Shown here: positions 50,044 through 59,007 of the stretch, piece after piece | How positions within the stretch are numbered: position 1 is the stretch's first letter | Layout of the letters: each line of letters starts with the position of its first letter | Assembly (NCBI RefSeq): GCF_000196895.1 | Contig: NC_014297.1 | Coordinates: forward strand, 1,873,328 to 1,937,327 | Length of the DNA stretch: 64,000 nt | Direction of reading: 5' to 3' | DNA from: Halalkalicoccus jeotgali B3 | GTDB taxonomy: Archaea; Halobacteriota; Halobacteria; Halobacteriales; Halalkalicoccaceae | Made by a program: the position numbers and the translations under genes | Notes under the pieces: model-generated | Database searches by the model: none | Told to the model about the DNA's origin: nothing | The model's input: only the letters and a program-made list of their open reading frames with translations

Positions 50044-51330
50044 TTACCGTACTGAAGCCATCTCGCCGAGGCGACCGGGGAGACGCGTCCCGAGCACCGC
50101 GACACAGAGGGCGAGCAGAACGATCCCGAAGACGCTGTACCCTTTCCCGAGCCCTACCTGCGTTACGACCGGTTGTGTCAGGAACGGCGAGAGGAACTGC
50201 CCGAGGAACACCGCGCTCGTGAGCCCGCCGAGAACGCGCCCGCGGGAGGCCTCCGGGGCGTGATCCGCGAGCCAACTGTTGAGGTTCGGAAAGAGCAGTC
50301 CCAGCCCGACACCGGTGATAGCGAGGCCAACAACCACCCGATAGTACCCGCTGCCCGTCCCGATGACGACGTAGCCGATCCCCATCAGCCCGAAGACGAG
50401 CGCCGCGATGGTGCGCGCCCCGAGGTGAGCCCTGAGGGCGTGAAACTGCGTCGAGACCACGCCGCTCGTGAGCGTCATGCCCGCGATCGCGAGGCCGACC
50501 GCCGAGGCGCTCACCGGCGCGAGCGTTTCGAGGTAGAAGGGGATCTGAACGGGGACCATGTAGAACGCCACCATCGTCACCAGCGCCGCCAGGTAGGCGA
50601 TCGCGATCGCTCGAACGGGTACCCGGTCGGAGACTGACGTCCCCGGGCCGTCATCGGGATGGCTCACCGGGACCCCGGTGGCCGGATCGCAGGTGGTGGG
50701 GTCGGGTCGTGGGTCCGTCCCGTCGAGAGTCGGCTCGTAGACAGAGAGGACCATGAGCGGCACCAGCGCCGCGGCGGAGACGTAGATCAGGAAGGGGACA
50801 CGCCATCCGATATCGGCGAGAAAGCCGCCGAGCGGGAGGAAAACGACACCCCCGAGCGACATGAACGCAGCCTGGAGTCCGAGCATCCCGTCCCGCCGAT
50901 CCCCAGTGTAGTAATCGGCGATGAGTGTCGTCGCGCTGGTCATGACGCCCGCGACGGCGATCCCGAGAAGCGCCCGTCCGGCGAGGATCCCCGGAAGGGT
51001 GGCCAGTACGTAGCCCGACCCGCCGGCCACGACGTAGAGCACGGTCGAGCCGACCAACATCGGCTTGCGGCCCACCCGGTCGACCACGAGCCCGGCGAGT
51101 GGTGCGCCGAGGGCGATGAAGAGGGCGGGGATCGTCAGTACGAGGCGGACCAGGAGGTCGGCGTTCTCCACGCCGCTGAAGTGGGCGTGTATGGCCGGCA
51201 GCGCCGGCGCGATCGTCGCCCCGGACATGACCGTCAAGGAGCTCGCGAGCAGCAAGGTCGCGATCAGGAGTGAGGACTCCGAATCGGTATTTCCCGCCCG
51301 GATTCGCGTGCGTACTGGGGACCCCCGCAC
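50044..51330 (-). CDS. Major facilitator superfamily transporter
   Basis: 428 residues, twelve helices, drug:H+ antiporter type. Loop 2-3 has APLAGLVVDRVGRKPMLVGS, the MFS motif A. GRALLGIAVAGVMTSATTLI and LGGFLADIGWRVPFLIYV are typical of helices 4-6. An acidic central loop (DGTDPRPDPTTCDPATGVPV) separates the halves. It starts just after the DsrE gene on the same strand, so the two probably share a transcript. The substrate is unknown. Confidence 0.9.
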   Translation of the reverse strand: MRGSPVRTRIRAGNTDSESSLLIATLLLASSLTVMSGATIAPALPAIHAHFSGVENADLLVRLVLTIPALFIALGAPLAGLVVDRVGRKPMLVGSTVLYVVAGGSGYVLATLPGILAGRALLGIAVAGVMTSATTLIADYYTGDRRDGMLGLQAAFMSLGGVVFLPLGGFLADIGWRVPFLIYVSAAALVPLMVLSVYEPTLDGTDPRPDPTTCDPATGVPVSHPDDGPGTSVSDRVPVRAIAIAYLAALVTMVAFYMVPVQIPFYLETLAPVSASAVGLAIAGMTLTSGVVSTQFHALRAHLGARTIAALVFGLMGIGYVVIGTGSGYYRVVVGLAITGVGLGLLFPNLNSWLADHAPEASRGRVLGGLTSAVFLGQFLSPFLTQPVVTQVGLGKGYSVFGIVLLALCVAVLGTRLPGRLGEMASVR

Positions 51331-51332
51331 GA

Positions 51333-51683
51333 TCAGGGGGCCTTGATGTAGCCAAAGCCGTCGTCCTGTAACCGGGCGAGCTCACCGGAGCCCGAGGGGA
51401 CCCCCGAGACCCCGGGCAGCAGGTCGTCATCGGTGGCACCCATCCCGTAGAGCGCGTTCCGGCACGCTCTGAGCGCCACGCCTCGGTCAGCGAGCCGCTC
51501 GATCATCTCGGGATGGGCTGCCGTTGTGTCGACGAACATGCGAACCCCGGCCCCGTTTGCGAGGACGACGACATCGTCACCCTCCGAATAGACGGCCTCG
51601 TCGCCGATCAGGTTCAGCGTGTTCACCGCCGCGTGGTTCTGGTCGTCGGGGTGTGGACTCGAGACGTGAAGAACGGTTTTCAT
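51333..51683 (-). CDS. DsrE-family protein
   Basis: 116 residues of the DsrE/YchN fold: KTVLHVSSPHPDDQNHAAVN, DDVVVLANGAGVRMFVD and GVALRACRNALYGMG, whose Cys sits at the family's reactive position. DsrE-like proteins carry sulfur or bind small ligands. Start 51683 (MKTVLHV) rather than 51740 because a TATA-like GTTATACC lies 20-28 bases upstream and the family begins there. The MFS gene follows immediately. Confidence 0.8.
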   Translation of the reverse strand: MKTVLHVSSPHPDDQNHAAVNTLNLIGDEAVYSEGDDVVVLANGAGVRMFVDTTAAHPEMIERLADRGVALRACRNALYGMGATDDDLLPGVSGVPSGSGELARLQDDGFGYIKAP

Positions 51684-51748
51684 CACCGAGGGAACGACAG
51701 CAGCCGGTATAACCGTGCCGCCCGTAGTCATTTCGGGCATCCAGTCGT

Positions 51749-52738
51749 CTACTCGAAGGCCCCGCGAAGCGCCTCGCCCGCGCGCTGTCGGACGTCGGCT
51801 GCCGCCTCGACGTTCGGGAACGGGTCGGCGAGTCGCCGCATGTTCGCGAAGTCGTGGATCATGCCGTCGTAGTTCGTGTGCTCGACCGGGACGCCCGCAT
51901 CCTCGAGCGCCTCGGCGTAGGCGAACTGCTCGTCGCGAAGCGGATCGTACCCACAGGAGAACAGCGTCACCGGCGGGAGTTCCGCGAGGAGCCGTTCGGG
52001 GGCGCGAAGCGGCGAGGCCCGGAGGTTCGCCCCGTCGATATCATCGCGGAGGTAGTGGTTCCAGAACCACACCATCGCCCGTCCGGTCAGGAAGAAGCCG
52101 TCGGCGTTTTCGGCGTACGAGTGCGTATCGAAGGCGTGGTCGGTCACCGGGTAGAACAGCACCTGGTGATCGATCTCCGGCGCACCGAGTTCCTTTTCGG
52201 CGGCCATCTGCGTGACGACGGTCGCGAGGGTCCCGCCCGCGCTCTCGCCGGCGACGGCCAGTCCCGCTCCGGCCCCGATCCCCGCGGCGTTGTCGGCCGT
52301 CCACCTCGTCGCGAGGTAGGCGTCCTCGACGGCGCCGGGAAACGGGTGTTCGGGGGCCTTCCGATAGTCGACGGAGACGACGACGCACTCGCCCTCTATT
52401 GCCAGCGAACGGGCGACGCCGTCGTGGGTGTCGAGGTTGCCGACGACCCAGCCCCCGCCGTGGAAGTAGACGACCGCGGGGAGCGTCTCGTCGGGGTCGG
52501 GGTCGTAGATCCGCACGCGGACGTCGCGGGCGTCCGCCCGGAGCTTTCGTTCCTCCACCGCGGCGATCGGTTCAGGATCGACGTCCGGGGTGAACAGGTC
52601 GCCCAGCAGCGTTCGCGCCTGTTCGGGCGAGAGCTGTTGCAGATCGGGTGGTCCGGCGTCGGCCAACGCGTGCAAAAGGGCGCTCGCGTCCGGGTCAAGC
52701 GTCGCTGCACGTCGCTCGGCATGGGTGGCGTGATTCAT
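51749..52738 (-). CDS. Alpha/beta hydrolase, hormone-sensitive-lipase (esterase) family
   Basis: 329 residues. VVYFHGGGWVVGNLDTHD holds the oxyanion-hole HGGG, AVAGESAGGTLATVV the nucleophile Ser, GYDPLRDEQFAYAEAL the acid, and YDGMIHDFANM the catalytic His. DYRKAPEHPFPGAVEDAY is a further HSL hallmark. It is a carboxylesterase for short acyl esters or an unknown ester. A TATA element (GTTTATCG, minus strand, about 52764-52771) lies about 30 bases upstream of ATG 52738. Confidence 0.92.
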   Translation of the reverse strand: MNHATHAERRAATLDPDASALLHALADAGPPDLQQLSPEQARTLLGDLFTPDVDPEPIAAVEERKLRADARDVRVRIYDPDPDETLPAVVYFHGGGWVVGNLDTHDGVARSLAIEGECVVVSVDYRKAPEHPFPGAVEDAYLATRWTADNAAGIGAGAGLAVAGESAGGTLATVVTQMAAEKELGAPEIDHQVLFYPVTDHAFDTHSYAENADGFFLTGRAMVWFWNHYLRDDIDGANLRASPLRAPERLLAELPPVTLFSCGYDPLRDEQFAYAEALEDAGVPVEHTNYDGMIHDFANMRRLADPFPNVEAAADVRQRAGEALRGAFE

Positions 52739-52789
52739 CGCAAACCGGTTACAACCGCCGACTCGATAAACGCGTACGCCCGTTTCCAA

Positions 52790-53647
52790 TTACTGCATTT
52801 TCGCGTCGATGGACAGCCGATCGTAGCACTCGCCGGGCGGGCCGACCCACGCACCCATCTCCACGGCGCGCTCTACGAGACGCTCGTAGATCGCCCGGTA
52901 GCCCGGGAACTCCCGGTCGTTGAGATAGCGTGGGTGCCAGAGGACCGTCATCACGGCGTCGTTCTCGCGGGCTTCTTCGAGGAGGCGTTCGCACTCCTCC
53001 CACGCCCTCGTGGTGTCCGTGGGCAGGCCGACTTCCATGATCGTCAGCGGGAAGACCAGAAATCCGTCGTCGAAGGGCCGAATCGGGCGATATCCGTTGG
53101 AAAACCCACACTCGGTGCTCGAACCCAGACTCGTATCGTAGGACAGCCCCATCGCGGCGTGGATTCGCCACGTCTCCGGCGGATCGAGCCGGAGGTGGTG
53201 CTGGCGTACTCCCCGAACCTCGTGACCGAGTACGCCCTCCAAGACGCTCATCTCGTATCGCAACCGGCGCCCGTCGCGCGCCGAATCGTACGACCCGTGG
53301 AGGCCGACCTCCCAGCCGCCCCGATCGAGCCGATCGATTACCTCCCGCATTTCGGGGGCGGCGACGTCGTAGCGCCCGAGGTGCTCGATCCACCGGGCGG
53401 GGTCGGCCCACCGCCGGATCGACTTCCCGAACAGGGAGGGCTCGTTCAGGAAGTAAAACGCCGAGCGGACGCCGAGGCGTTCCTCGATGGCCATCAGCTC
53501 CTCGAAGCGCCAGTAGGGGTTCTCGCCCGAGAGCGCTCGTTGCAGGTGGCGCGGGTCGCGCTCGGCGAGCGCCTCGTAGAGCCACTGGTAGGTCTTATAC
53601 GGGCGGTCGACGTCGTGAGTCAGACAGACGGCGAACTCAGGAGCCAT
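52790..53647 (-). CDS. Cytoplasmic polysaccharide-deacetylase-like protein
   Basis: 285 residues, no signal peptide. AVCLTHDVDRPYKTYQWLYE gives the His-Asp pair of the archaeal deacetylase branch. GGWEVGLHGSYDSARDGRRL holds the metal His, then GVRQHHLRLDPPETW and TVLWHPRYLNDREF. This branch occurs in glycosylation clusters and probably acts on a nucleotide- or lipid-linked sugar. Its ATG overlaps the 3' end of wecB by 11 bases, so it is coupled to it. Confidence 0.87.
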   Translation of the reverse strand: MAPEFAVCLTHDVDRPYKTYQWLYEALAERDPRHLQRALSGENPYWRFEELMAIEERLGVRSAFYFLNEPSLFGKSIRRWADPARWIEHLGRYDVAAPEMREVIDRLDRGGWEVGLHGSYDSARDGRRLRYEMSVLEGVLGHEVRGVRQHHLRLDPPETWRIHAAMGLSYDTSLGSSTECGFSNGYRPIRPFDDGFLVFPLTIMEVGLPTDTTRAWEECERLLEEARENDAVMTVLWHPRYLNDREFPGYRAIYERLVERAVEMGAWVGPPGECYDRLSIDAKMQ

Positions 53648-54710
53648 CGTCGAGGGCGCCGACAATGCGTTCTGCGGCCCGGCCATCGCCGAAGGGATCG
53701 GGCCGTGGCGGGCGGTTTCCGTTCTCCCCGAGCGCCTCGCGGATCAGGTCGGGATCCGCGCCGACGAGGCGGTTCCAGCCACATTCGACGGTCTCGTCCC
53801 ATTCGGTCTCCTCGCGGAGCGTCACGCAGGGGGTTTCGAGCATGAACGCCTCCTTCTGGGCGCCTCCCGAGTCCGTCGCGACCCGCTCGGCACCGTCGAG
53901 CAGGCGGACGAAATCGAGGTAACCGACGGGGTCGATGAGGTGAAAGTCCGCGCCGAGTTCGGCGTCGAGGTCCAGTTCCGCGATCCGGTTTCGCACTCGC
54001 GGGTGGGCCGGGAAGACGACGGGAAGCGGGTGCTCGTCCAGCACCGAGAGGATCGCCTGCAGGCGCTGTCCGTCGTCGGTGTTTCTGGGCCGGTGGACGG
54101 TCGCGAGGACGAACTCGCCGGGCTCGATCGGGAGGTCGTCGAGAACGCCCCGGTCCTCGCTCGTGGCGACGTACTCGCGGGCCCACAGGATCGCGTCGTA
54201 CATCACGTCCCCCGTCAGCACGACGCCGTCGGTGAGGCCCTCGTGTGCGAGATTCTCGACGGCCCGTTCGGTCGGAGCGTACAGCACGTCCGAAACGTGG
54301 TCGGTCATCACCCGATTGAGCTCCTCGGGCATCGAGCGGTTGTAACTTCGCGTGCCGGACTCGACGTGCGTGAGTCGGGGCGGGAGCTTCGCGGTGGCGA
54401 TTGCGGCCGCGAGCGTCGAGTTCGTATCGCCGTAAACGATCACCGCGTCAGGGTCCTCCTCCTCGACGATGTCCTCGATCTCCGCGAGCATCCGGCCCGT
54501 CTGCTCGCCGTGCGATCCCGAGCGCACGTCGAGGTCGTAATCGACGCTCGGGATGTCGAGTTCTTCGAGGAACACCTGCGAGAGGGTCTCGTCGTAGTGC
54601 TGGCCGGTGTCGACGATGACGTTCTCGTAGCCGTTTCCCGCCAGTTCCCGACAGACGGGAAAGAGTTTGATATACTGTGGCCGCGTGCCGATGACGTTGA
54701 GTACTTTCAT
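53637..54710 (-). CDS. wecB: UDP-N-acetylglucosamine 2-epimerase (non-hydrolysing)
   Basis: 357 residues; interconverts UDP-GlcNAc and UDP-ManNAc. The N-terminus is VLNVIGTRPQYIKLFPVCRE; then IVDTGQHYDETLSQVFLEEL, VYGDTNSTLAAAIATAKL, HVESGTRSYNRSMPEELNR and the C-terminal TDSGGAQKEAFML with TLREETEWDETVECG, all active-site signatures. It lies between a glycosyltransferase gene upstream (22-base gap) and a deacetylase gene downstream (overlap), forming a three-gene unit. It uses the GlmS-derived amino sugar. Confidence 0.95.
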   Translation of the reverse strand: MKVLNVIGTRPQYIKLFPVCRELAGNGYENVIVDTGQHYDETLSQVFLEELDIPSVDYDLDVRSGSHGEQTGRMLAEIEDIVEEEDPDAVIVYGDTNSTLAAAIATAKLPPRLTHVESGTRSYNRSMPEELNRVMTDHVSDVLYAPTERAVENLAHEGLTDGVVLTGDVMYDAILWAREYVATSEDRGVLDDLPIEPGEFVLATVHRPRNTDDGQRLQAILSVLDEHPLPVVFPAHPRVRNRIAELDLDAELGADFHLIDPVGYLDFVRLLDGAERVATDSGGAQKEAFMLETPCVTLREETEWDETVECGWNRLVGADPDLIREALGENGNRPPRPDPFGDGRAAERIVGALDDGS

Positions 54711-54732
54711 TCGAATCGTAGGGAGTCGCGTC

Positions 54733-55740
54733 TCATTCGTGGATCTGTTCCTCTAAGTGTTCGTTTTCCCGCATGTCCGCGGTCATCGCGGCGACCAACA
54801 GCGCCGCGCTCCCGACGAGCAACATCGCCGAGGCGAGCAGCCGGTCGAAGGCGTTGTCCGCTCGACGAACACGCCGGGCCGAGCCCGCGAGCGCTGCGAA
54901 CCCGAGGGCGCCCGAGAGCGCCCCGAGCGCGTACAGGAAGACGAAGGGGTGAAAGTCGAAGACGAGGTACTTGACCGTCAGTCGCCGGAGGAATCGCCCG
55001 AGGAGGAGTTTCGAGAGCCGAGGGACGAACCGCGAGTAGACGATGGTGCTCGTCTCCTCGCCGTAGCGCGCCGGCATCGCCACGTCCGCGACGCGCATAT
55101 CGCGGACGTTGAGCGCGATCAGCATGTCGTTACAGAAGCCGTAGTCCTCGTAGAGGCGTTCGTACTCGATAGTTTCGAGCGCCGCCGCGGAGATGGCGGT
55201 ATAGCCGTTCTGGGGATCCATCGTCTTCCAGTAGCCGCTCGCGACCTTCGTCAACAGCGTGAGAAGCGAGTTGCCGAAGAATCGCCACCGCGACATCCCC
55301 TCGCGAAACTCCCGGAAGAGCAGGCGATTGCCCTTCGCGAAGTCGGTTCGCCCCTCGACGACCGGGTCGACGATCCGGTCGAGGATCGCCGGGTCCATCT
55401 GACCGTCGCCGTTCATCACCGCGATCACGTCGATGTCGTCCCGGAGCGCCCGCGAGTAGCCGTGTTTGATGCTCCCGCCGACGCCGCGGTTTCGGTCGTT
55501 TCGCAACGGGACGACCGGCCGCTCGAAGACGGCTGTTCCGCCGCTCGTGAGCGTCCGCGCGTGGGCGTCGTTCTCCTGACGGGCGGCCTCGCGGATCTCC
55601 CGCCAGGTGTTGTCGGTCGACCCGTCGTCGACGACGTACACCCGGTCGACGAACGACGGCACCGTCTCGATCACCCCGCCGACGAACCCCTCCTCCTCGT
55701 AGGCCGGGACGACGACCCCGATCTTCTTTCCCTTGTACAT
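54733..55740 (-). CDS. Family 2 glycosyltransferase (dolichyl-phosphate hexose synthase type)
   Basis: 335 residues. The GT2 catalytic domain (1-230) has VVPAYEEEGFVGGVIET, VYVVDDGSTDNTW and VIAVMNGDGQMDPAILDRIV with the DxD-like Asp. It ends with a GtrA/DPM-like pair of helices (FVFLYALGALSGALGFAAL, LLASAMLLVGSAALLVAAMT). It transfers a sugar to a lipid carrier at the membrane. ATG 55740 has GAGGTGA just upstream; a GTG at 55746 is the alternative. First gene of the wecB unit. Confidence 0.9.
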   Translation of the reverse strand: MYKGKKIGVVVPAYEEEGFVGGVIETVPSFVDRVYVVDDGSTDNTWREIREAARQENDAHARTLTSGGTAVFERPVVPLRNDRNRGVGGSIKHGYSRALRDDIDVIAVMNGDGQMDPAILDRIVDPVVEGRTDFAKGNRLLFREFREGMSRWRFFGNSLLTLLTKVASGYWKTMDPQNGYTAISAAALETIEYERLYEDYGFCNDMLIALNVRDMRVADVAMPARYGEETSTIVYSRFVPRLSKLLLGRFLRRLTVKYLVFDFHPFVFLYALGALSGALGFAALAGSARRVRRADNAFDRLLASAMLLVGSAALLVAAMTADMRENEHLEEQIHE

Positions 55741-55835
55741 TGTCACCTCGGACGAGGGGGCGCGGCCGGGCGCCCTCGTGGCCCCCGAACCGGCGATGCC
55801 CCCATCGCATGCGCTCCGTTGCCATCGCCCGACCG

Positions 55836-55854
55836 TTGTTATCCTCCCCTTGTC
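55836..55854 (-). promoter_or_regulatory. Surface-glycan promoter box (copy 7)
   Basis: Minus strand: GACAAG, GGGAG, GATAACAA. It lies 103 bases before the glycosyltransferase ATG; an out-of-frame ATG at 55810 is 33 bases away, so the transcript may start there with a leader of about 70 bases. Confidence 0.5.
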
Positions 55855-55920
55855 CGCGCGCCGGCGGCGTCGCTCGATACCGGCAGTGCTAGACCGTCGC
55901 TACCGCGCGCATATCGCCGG

Positions 55921-55928
55921 CATAACAA
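55921..55928 (+). promoter_or_regulatory. Surface-glycan promoter box core (copy 8, right half only)
   Basis: CATAACAA starts 37 bases before the ATG at 55958; the left half is not conserved here. Confidence 0.45.
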
Positions 55929-55957
55929 GGGATGAATCGGCTGTCGGGTACGCCGAG

Positions 55958-56551
55958 ATGATCGGGAAACCGCTTTTTTCGGCCGGAGAGTCGGACGAAC
56001 GGGCCGAGGGGGAGGGAAGCGTCACGGTACCGACGCCGCTGGCCCGGTTTCTGACCCCGTCGAAGCGCCTGAGCGACGAGGAGGCCTTCGAGATCCTCTA
56101 CAACCCCCGGCGTCGCCACACGATGGCGTTCCTCCACCGACGGGGCCGGCCCTGTTCGATGGAGGAACTCGTCGAGCACATCTCGGCGACCGAAAACGGC
56201 GTCCCGATCGGGGAGTTGAGCAACCAGCAGCGCCGGCGGGTGTACGTCTCGCTGTACCAGACACACCTCCCACTGCTCGACGAGACGGGCGCGATCGAGT
56301 ACGACCAGGAACGCCAGCGGATCGCGCCCGGGCCCGCCGCGCCGGAGCTGATACCGTACCTCGAAACGCCCACCGAACGACCGGTGCCGTGGCGGGCGTA
56401 CTATCGGTGGCTGTTGCTGGCGTACGCCGTCGTCGGCGGGGCTGCCGTTGCGGGACTGGTCCCCGTCCCGTCGGTGTGGGCGCTGGCGCTCGGGGGGGTG
56501 CTCCTGTTTCTCGGACTCGCCGCGCTCCACGGGCTCGACCGCCGTCGGTAA
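55958..56551 (+). CDS. DUF7344-type winged-helix membrane protein
   Basis: 197 residues. The N-terminal haloarchaeal wHTH domain is LSDEEAFEILYNPRRRHTMA, SMEELVEHISATENG, then QQRRRVYVSLYQTHLPLLDE and GAIEYD, as in DUF7344 regulators. The C-terminus has two helices (YYRWLLLAYAVVGGAAVAGL, VWALALGGVLLFLGLAALHG), so it is membrane-tethered. The position between two divergent glycan genes makes a regulatory role in this region possible. Start 55958 rather than upstream Mets that lie within the promoter. Confidence 0.82.
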   Translation: MIGKPLFSAGESDERAEGEGSVTVPTPLARFLTPSKRLSDEEAFEILYNPRRRHTMAFLHRRGRPCSMEELVEHISATENGVPIGELSNQQRRRVYVSLYQTHLPLLDETGAIEYDQERQRIAPGPAAPELIPYLETPTERPVPWRAYYRWLLLAYAVVGGAAVAGLVPVPSVWALALGGVLLFLGLAALHGLDRRR

Positions 56552-56563
56552 TCGCGATCGCGA

Positions 56564-57670
56564 TCAGTCGTTGGCCGGATGTCGGGCCGCCTCCGGGACC
56601 GGGCTCGCCCGCGAGACCTGCCCCACTCGCTCGGGATCCCCGTCGTTTTCGGCTACCTCGACGATCACGTCGGTGAGGTTGACCTTCGTTTCGAGGAACG
56701 CGCGGCGGCGCTCGGCCAGTCGCTCGCGGGCGGCCGGGTCCGAGAGCAGTTCCTCGGCCCGTTCGAGGACCGCCCCGAACTCGGCGACGTTCTCGATCAG
56801 GCCGGCGCGTTCGAGTTCGACGAAGTTGCCCATATCGTTCTCGCCGACGAAGGAGTTCGACCGAATCGCGGGCGTCCCGAGCAGCCCGGCCTCCGTGACG
56901 ATAGTCTGGGAGTCCGCGACGAGCAAGCGTGCCTCCGCGAGCGCGTCGTGGAGCAACGCGGGGTGGGCGTCGAAGGGTTCGCCCTCGGTTCGTTCCAGAT
57001 CGAGGCGACCGCCCTCGTCGGAGACAAATACCCGCGCGTGTCTCGCGAGGCGGTCGATCAGACGGTAGCGCTCCCGCGGGGTAAACCCCGAGTGGCTCAC
57101 ATCGTGGTGCGAGCCGAAGGCGTTGAACCGCAGGATAGCGTAGGGCTCGTCTCCCCCCACGCCGAGTTCCTCCCGCACGGTCGGATCCGGTCTGAACACG
57201 TCGGGGTGGAGGTACGCACACTCCTTGTAGCCCGCGAAGCGATAGTGGTTCTCGCCCAGGTCCTTCCGGAAGGCGTCGGGGGTGAGGATCGCCTGCGCGA
57301 ACGGCCGGGAGATGAGGTGATCGAGCGAGGTGGGTTCCGAATCGAGCAGGAGAACCGTCGGCGTTCGCGATATCGCCCCGCTGTGGGCCGCGTACGCACC
57401 CATCCCGAAGATCAGATCGGGATCGAACCGCCGGACGAACGGGACGATCCGCGCGTAGTGACCCGGCAAACGTCGCACGAGCGAGTACTTCGTCGTCCCG
57501 CAGGAGCCGTACACCCGATAGGGAAGTCCGTAGTACTCGAGCAGGTCGACCGTACAGCCGTAATCGCGCGCCAGCACGCGGACGCGGTGGCCCGCTTGGG
57601 CGAGGCGCTCGACGGCGTGTTTGTACAGGTGGACGTGGGCCGGCGTGTTGGTGAAGAAGACGTACTTCAT
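56564..57670 (-). CDS. DUF354-type glycosyltransferase-like protein
   Basis: 368 residues with a GT-B-like fold: YVFFTNTPAHVHLYKHAVER at the N-terminus, DLIFGMGAYAAHSGAISR, LLLDSEPTSLDHLISRPFAQ, YAILRFNAFGSHHDVSHSGF, and LLVADSQTIVTEAGLLGTPA with RSNSFVGENDMGNFVELE near the nucleotide-binding side. DUF354 proteins are common in archaeal and bacterial surface-glycan loci and resemble WecB/MurG-like transferases; the reaction is unproved. Start 57670; TAATTACG begins 35 bases upstream. Confidence 0.85.
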   Translation of the reverse strand: MKYVFFTNTPAHVHLYKHAVERLAQAGHRVRVLARDYGCTVDLLEYYGLPYRVYGSCGTTKYSLVRRLPGHYARIVPFVRRFDPDLIFGMGAYAAHSGAISRTPTVLLLDSEPTSLDHLISRPFAQAILTPDAFRKDLGENHYRFAGYKECAYLHPDVFRPDPTVREELGVGGDEPYAILRFNAFGSHHDVSHSGFTPRERYRLIDRLARHARVFVSDEGGRLDLERTEGEPFDAHPALLHDALAEARLLVADSQTIVTEAGLLGTPAIRSNSFVGENDMGNFVELERAGLIENVAEFGAVLERAEELLSDPAARERLAERRRAFLETKVNLTDVIVEVAENDGDPERVGQVSRASPVPEAARHPAND

Positions 57671-57741
57671 ACCGCTCGGAGGTTGGCGTCGAACCACCGT
57701 AATTAGCGTCCCCTTTCCCCGGTAGGACGGGCCCCACGGGC

Positions 57742-57760
57742 GGTAAGGACGGCATAACAA
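57742..57760 (+). promoter_or_regulatory. Surface-glycan promoter box (copy 9)
   Basis: GGTAAG, GACGG, CATAACAA, then GCCCG. The second half starts 34 bases before the ATG at 57787. Confidence 0.65.
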
Positions 57761-57786
57761 GCCCGTTCGTTCCCGATGTCCCGGCT

Positions 57787-59007
57787 ATGCTACAGGACGG
57801 GACGCTGGAGCGCTCGCGCGCTCATGCCGACGGCGTCGGCCGACAGTTGCTCGAGGAGACGCTTCGCTACTCACGGGTTCGGGATTACCGGGGATGGGAC
57901 TACTGCGACGGGATGAGCAGCCTCCTGTTGCGTGGACTGCCCGTCGAGAACAAGTGGCTCAACCTCGCGGTCCAAGAGAGCGCGAAACGCGCACCGATCA
58001 ACATCCGACCGTACCTGCTGATCGAACAGCGGCGCAACTACAAGGGGACGGCGCTGTTCGCGATGGCCAACCGCAACGCCGCCCGCCTGTTCGGCGAGGA
58101 GCGCTACGAGGACGAGGCGATCGACCTGTACGAGTGGCTACTCGACGAGCAGATCGAGGGCTACAGCGGATTCTGTGGCGGCCATCGCCACTACATCCAG
58201 CACCTGGATCGGGTCGGCAGCCCCGAGGACCCCGACGTCGTCTCGACGAGCTACGCGGTCCAGGCGCTGCTCTCGGGGGCGGATCTCGACGAGCGATACC
58301 CCGAGGCCGTCCGGACGACCCCCGAGTGGGTCCGCAACGAACTCGCGTACACGCCCCGCGAGGACGGCACCGCCCGCATGAAGTACGTCCCGACCCACGG
58401 CGACGAGTACTACACGCTCAACGCGGTGGCGCTCGGCGCGCGGATGCTCACCGACATCGGCGATCACTTCGGGGACGAGGACCTCATCGAGATGGCGCGG
58501 CGACTCTTCGACTACGTCGCGGGCTGTCAGACGGAACTCGGCGGCTGGATGTACCGCGATCCCCCGGAGAGTTCGCACCTCTCGATGGACGGCCACCACA
58601 ACGGGTTCATCGTCGAGTGCCTGCTCCGATACGGGGCGGCGACCGGCTCGGACCGGTACGCCGACTCCCTCGACCGGGCGAGCGAGTTCTACCGCGAGGT
58701 CCTGTTCAACCCCGACGGCTCGCCCAACTGGGACGAAACCCGGCGATACCCACAGGACATTCACGCCGTCTCGCAGGGGATCCTCGTGTTTACCGCGCTC
58801 GGGGACCTGGAGTTCGCCGGCCGGATCGTCGATTGGGCGCTCGGGAACCTCTACGCCGGGGGCGGGCGCTTTTACTACCGGAAACAGCGGTTTTACACCA
58901 GGCGGATCACCCTGATGCGGTGGTGTCAGGCGTGGATGGCCTACGCGATCTCCTCGTACCTTCTGAAACGCGCGGACCCCGACAGCTCGCCCGTTTGCGG
59001 GCTATGA
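57787..59007 (+). CDS. Alpha/alpha-barrel protein of surface-glycan loci (GH-/epimerase-like)
   Basis: 406 residues, soluble, with repeated helical hairpins of an (alpha/alpha)6 barrel: GTALFAMANRNAARLFGEER, VVSTSYAVQALLSGADLDER, YYTLNAVALGARMLTDIGDH, MDGHHNGFIVECLLRYGAAT, QDIHAVSQGILVFTALGDLE. Aromatic and acidic residues facing the barrel suggest a sugar ligand, as in unsaturated-uronate hydrolases or C5-epimerases. Haloarchaeal homologues are often misnamed as transporter permeases; there are no membrane helices. It overlaps the next gene as ATGA. Confidence 0.78.
   Translation: MLQDGTLERSRAHADGVGRQLLEETLRYSRVRDYRGWDYCDGMSSLLLRGLPVENKWLNLAVQESAKRAPINIRPYLLIEQRRNYKGTALFAMANRNAARLFGEERYEDEAIDLYEWLLDEQIEGYSGFCGGHRHYIQHLDRVGSPEDPDVVSTSYAVQALLSGADLDERYPEAVRTTPEWVRNELAYTPREDGTARMKYVPTHGDEYYTLNAVALGARMLTDIGDHFGDEDLIEMARRLFDYVAGCQTELGGWMYRDPPESSHLSMDGHHNGFIVECLLRYGAATGSDRYADSLDRASEFYREVLFNPDGSPNWDETRRYPQDIHAVSQGILVFTALGDLEFAGRIVDWALGNLYAGGGRFYYRKQRFYTRRITLMRWCQAWMAYAISSYLLKRADPDSSPVCGL

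Noticed and set aside
55130..55825. A 231-codon minus-strand frame starting near promoter box copy 7
   Set aside because: It is an out-of-frame shadow of the family 2 glycosyltransferase gene with an arginine/glycine-rich product.
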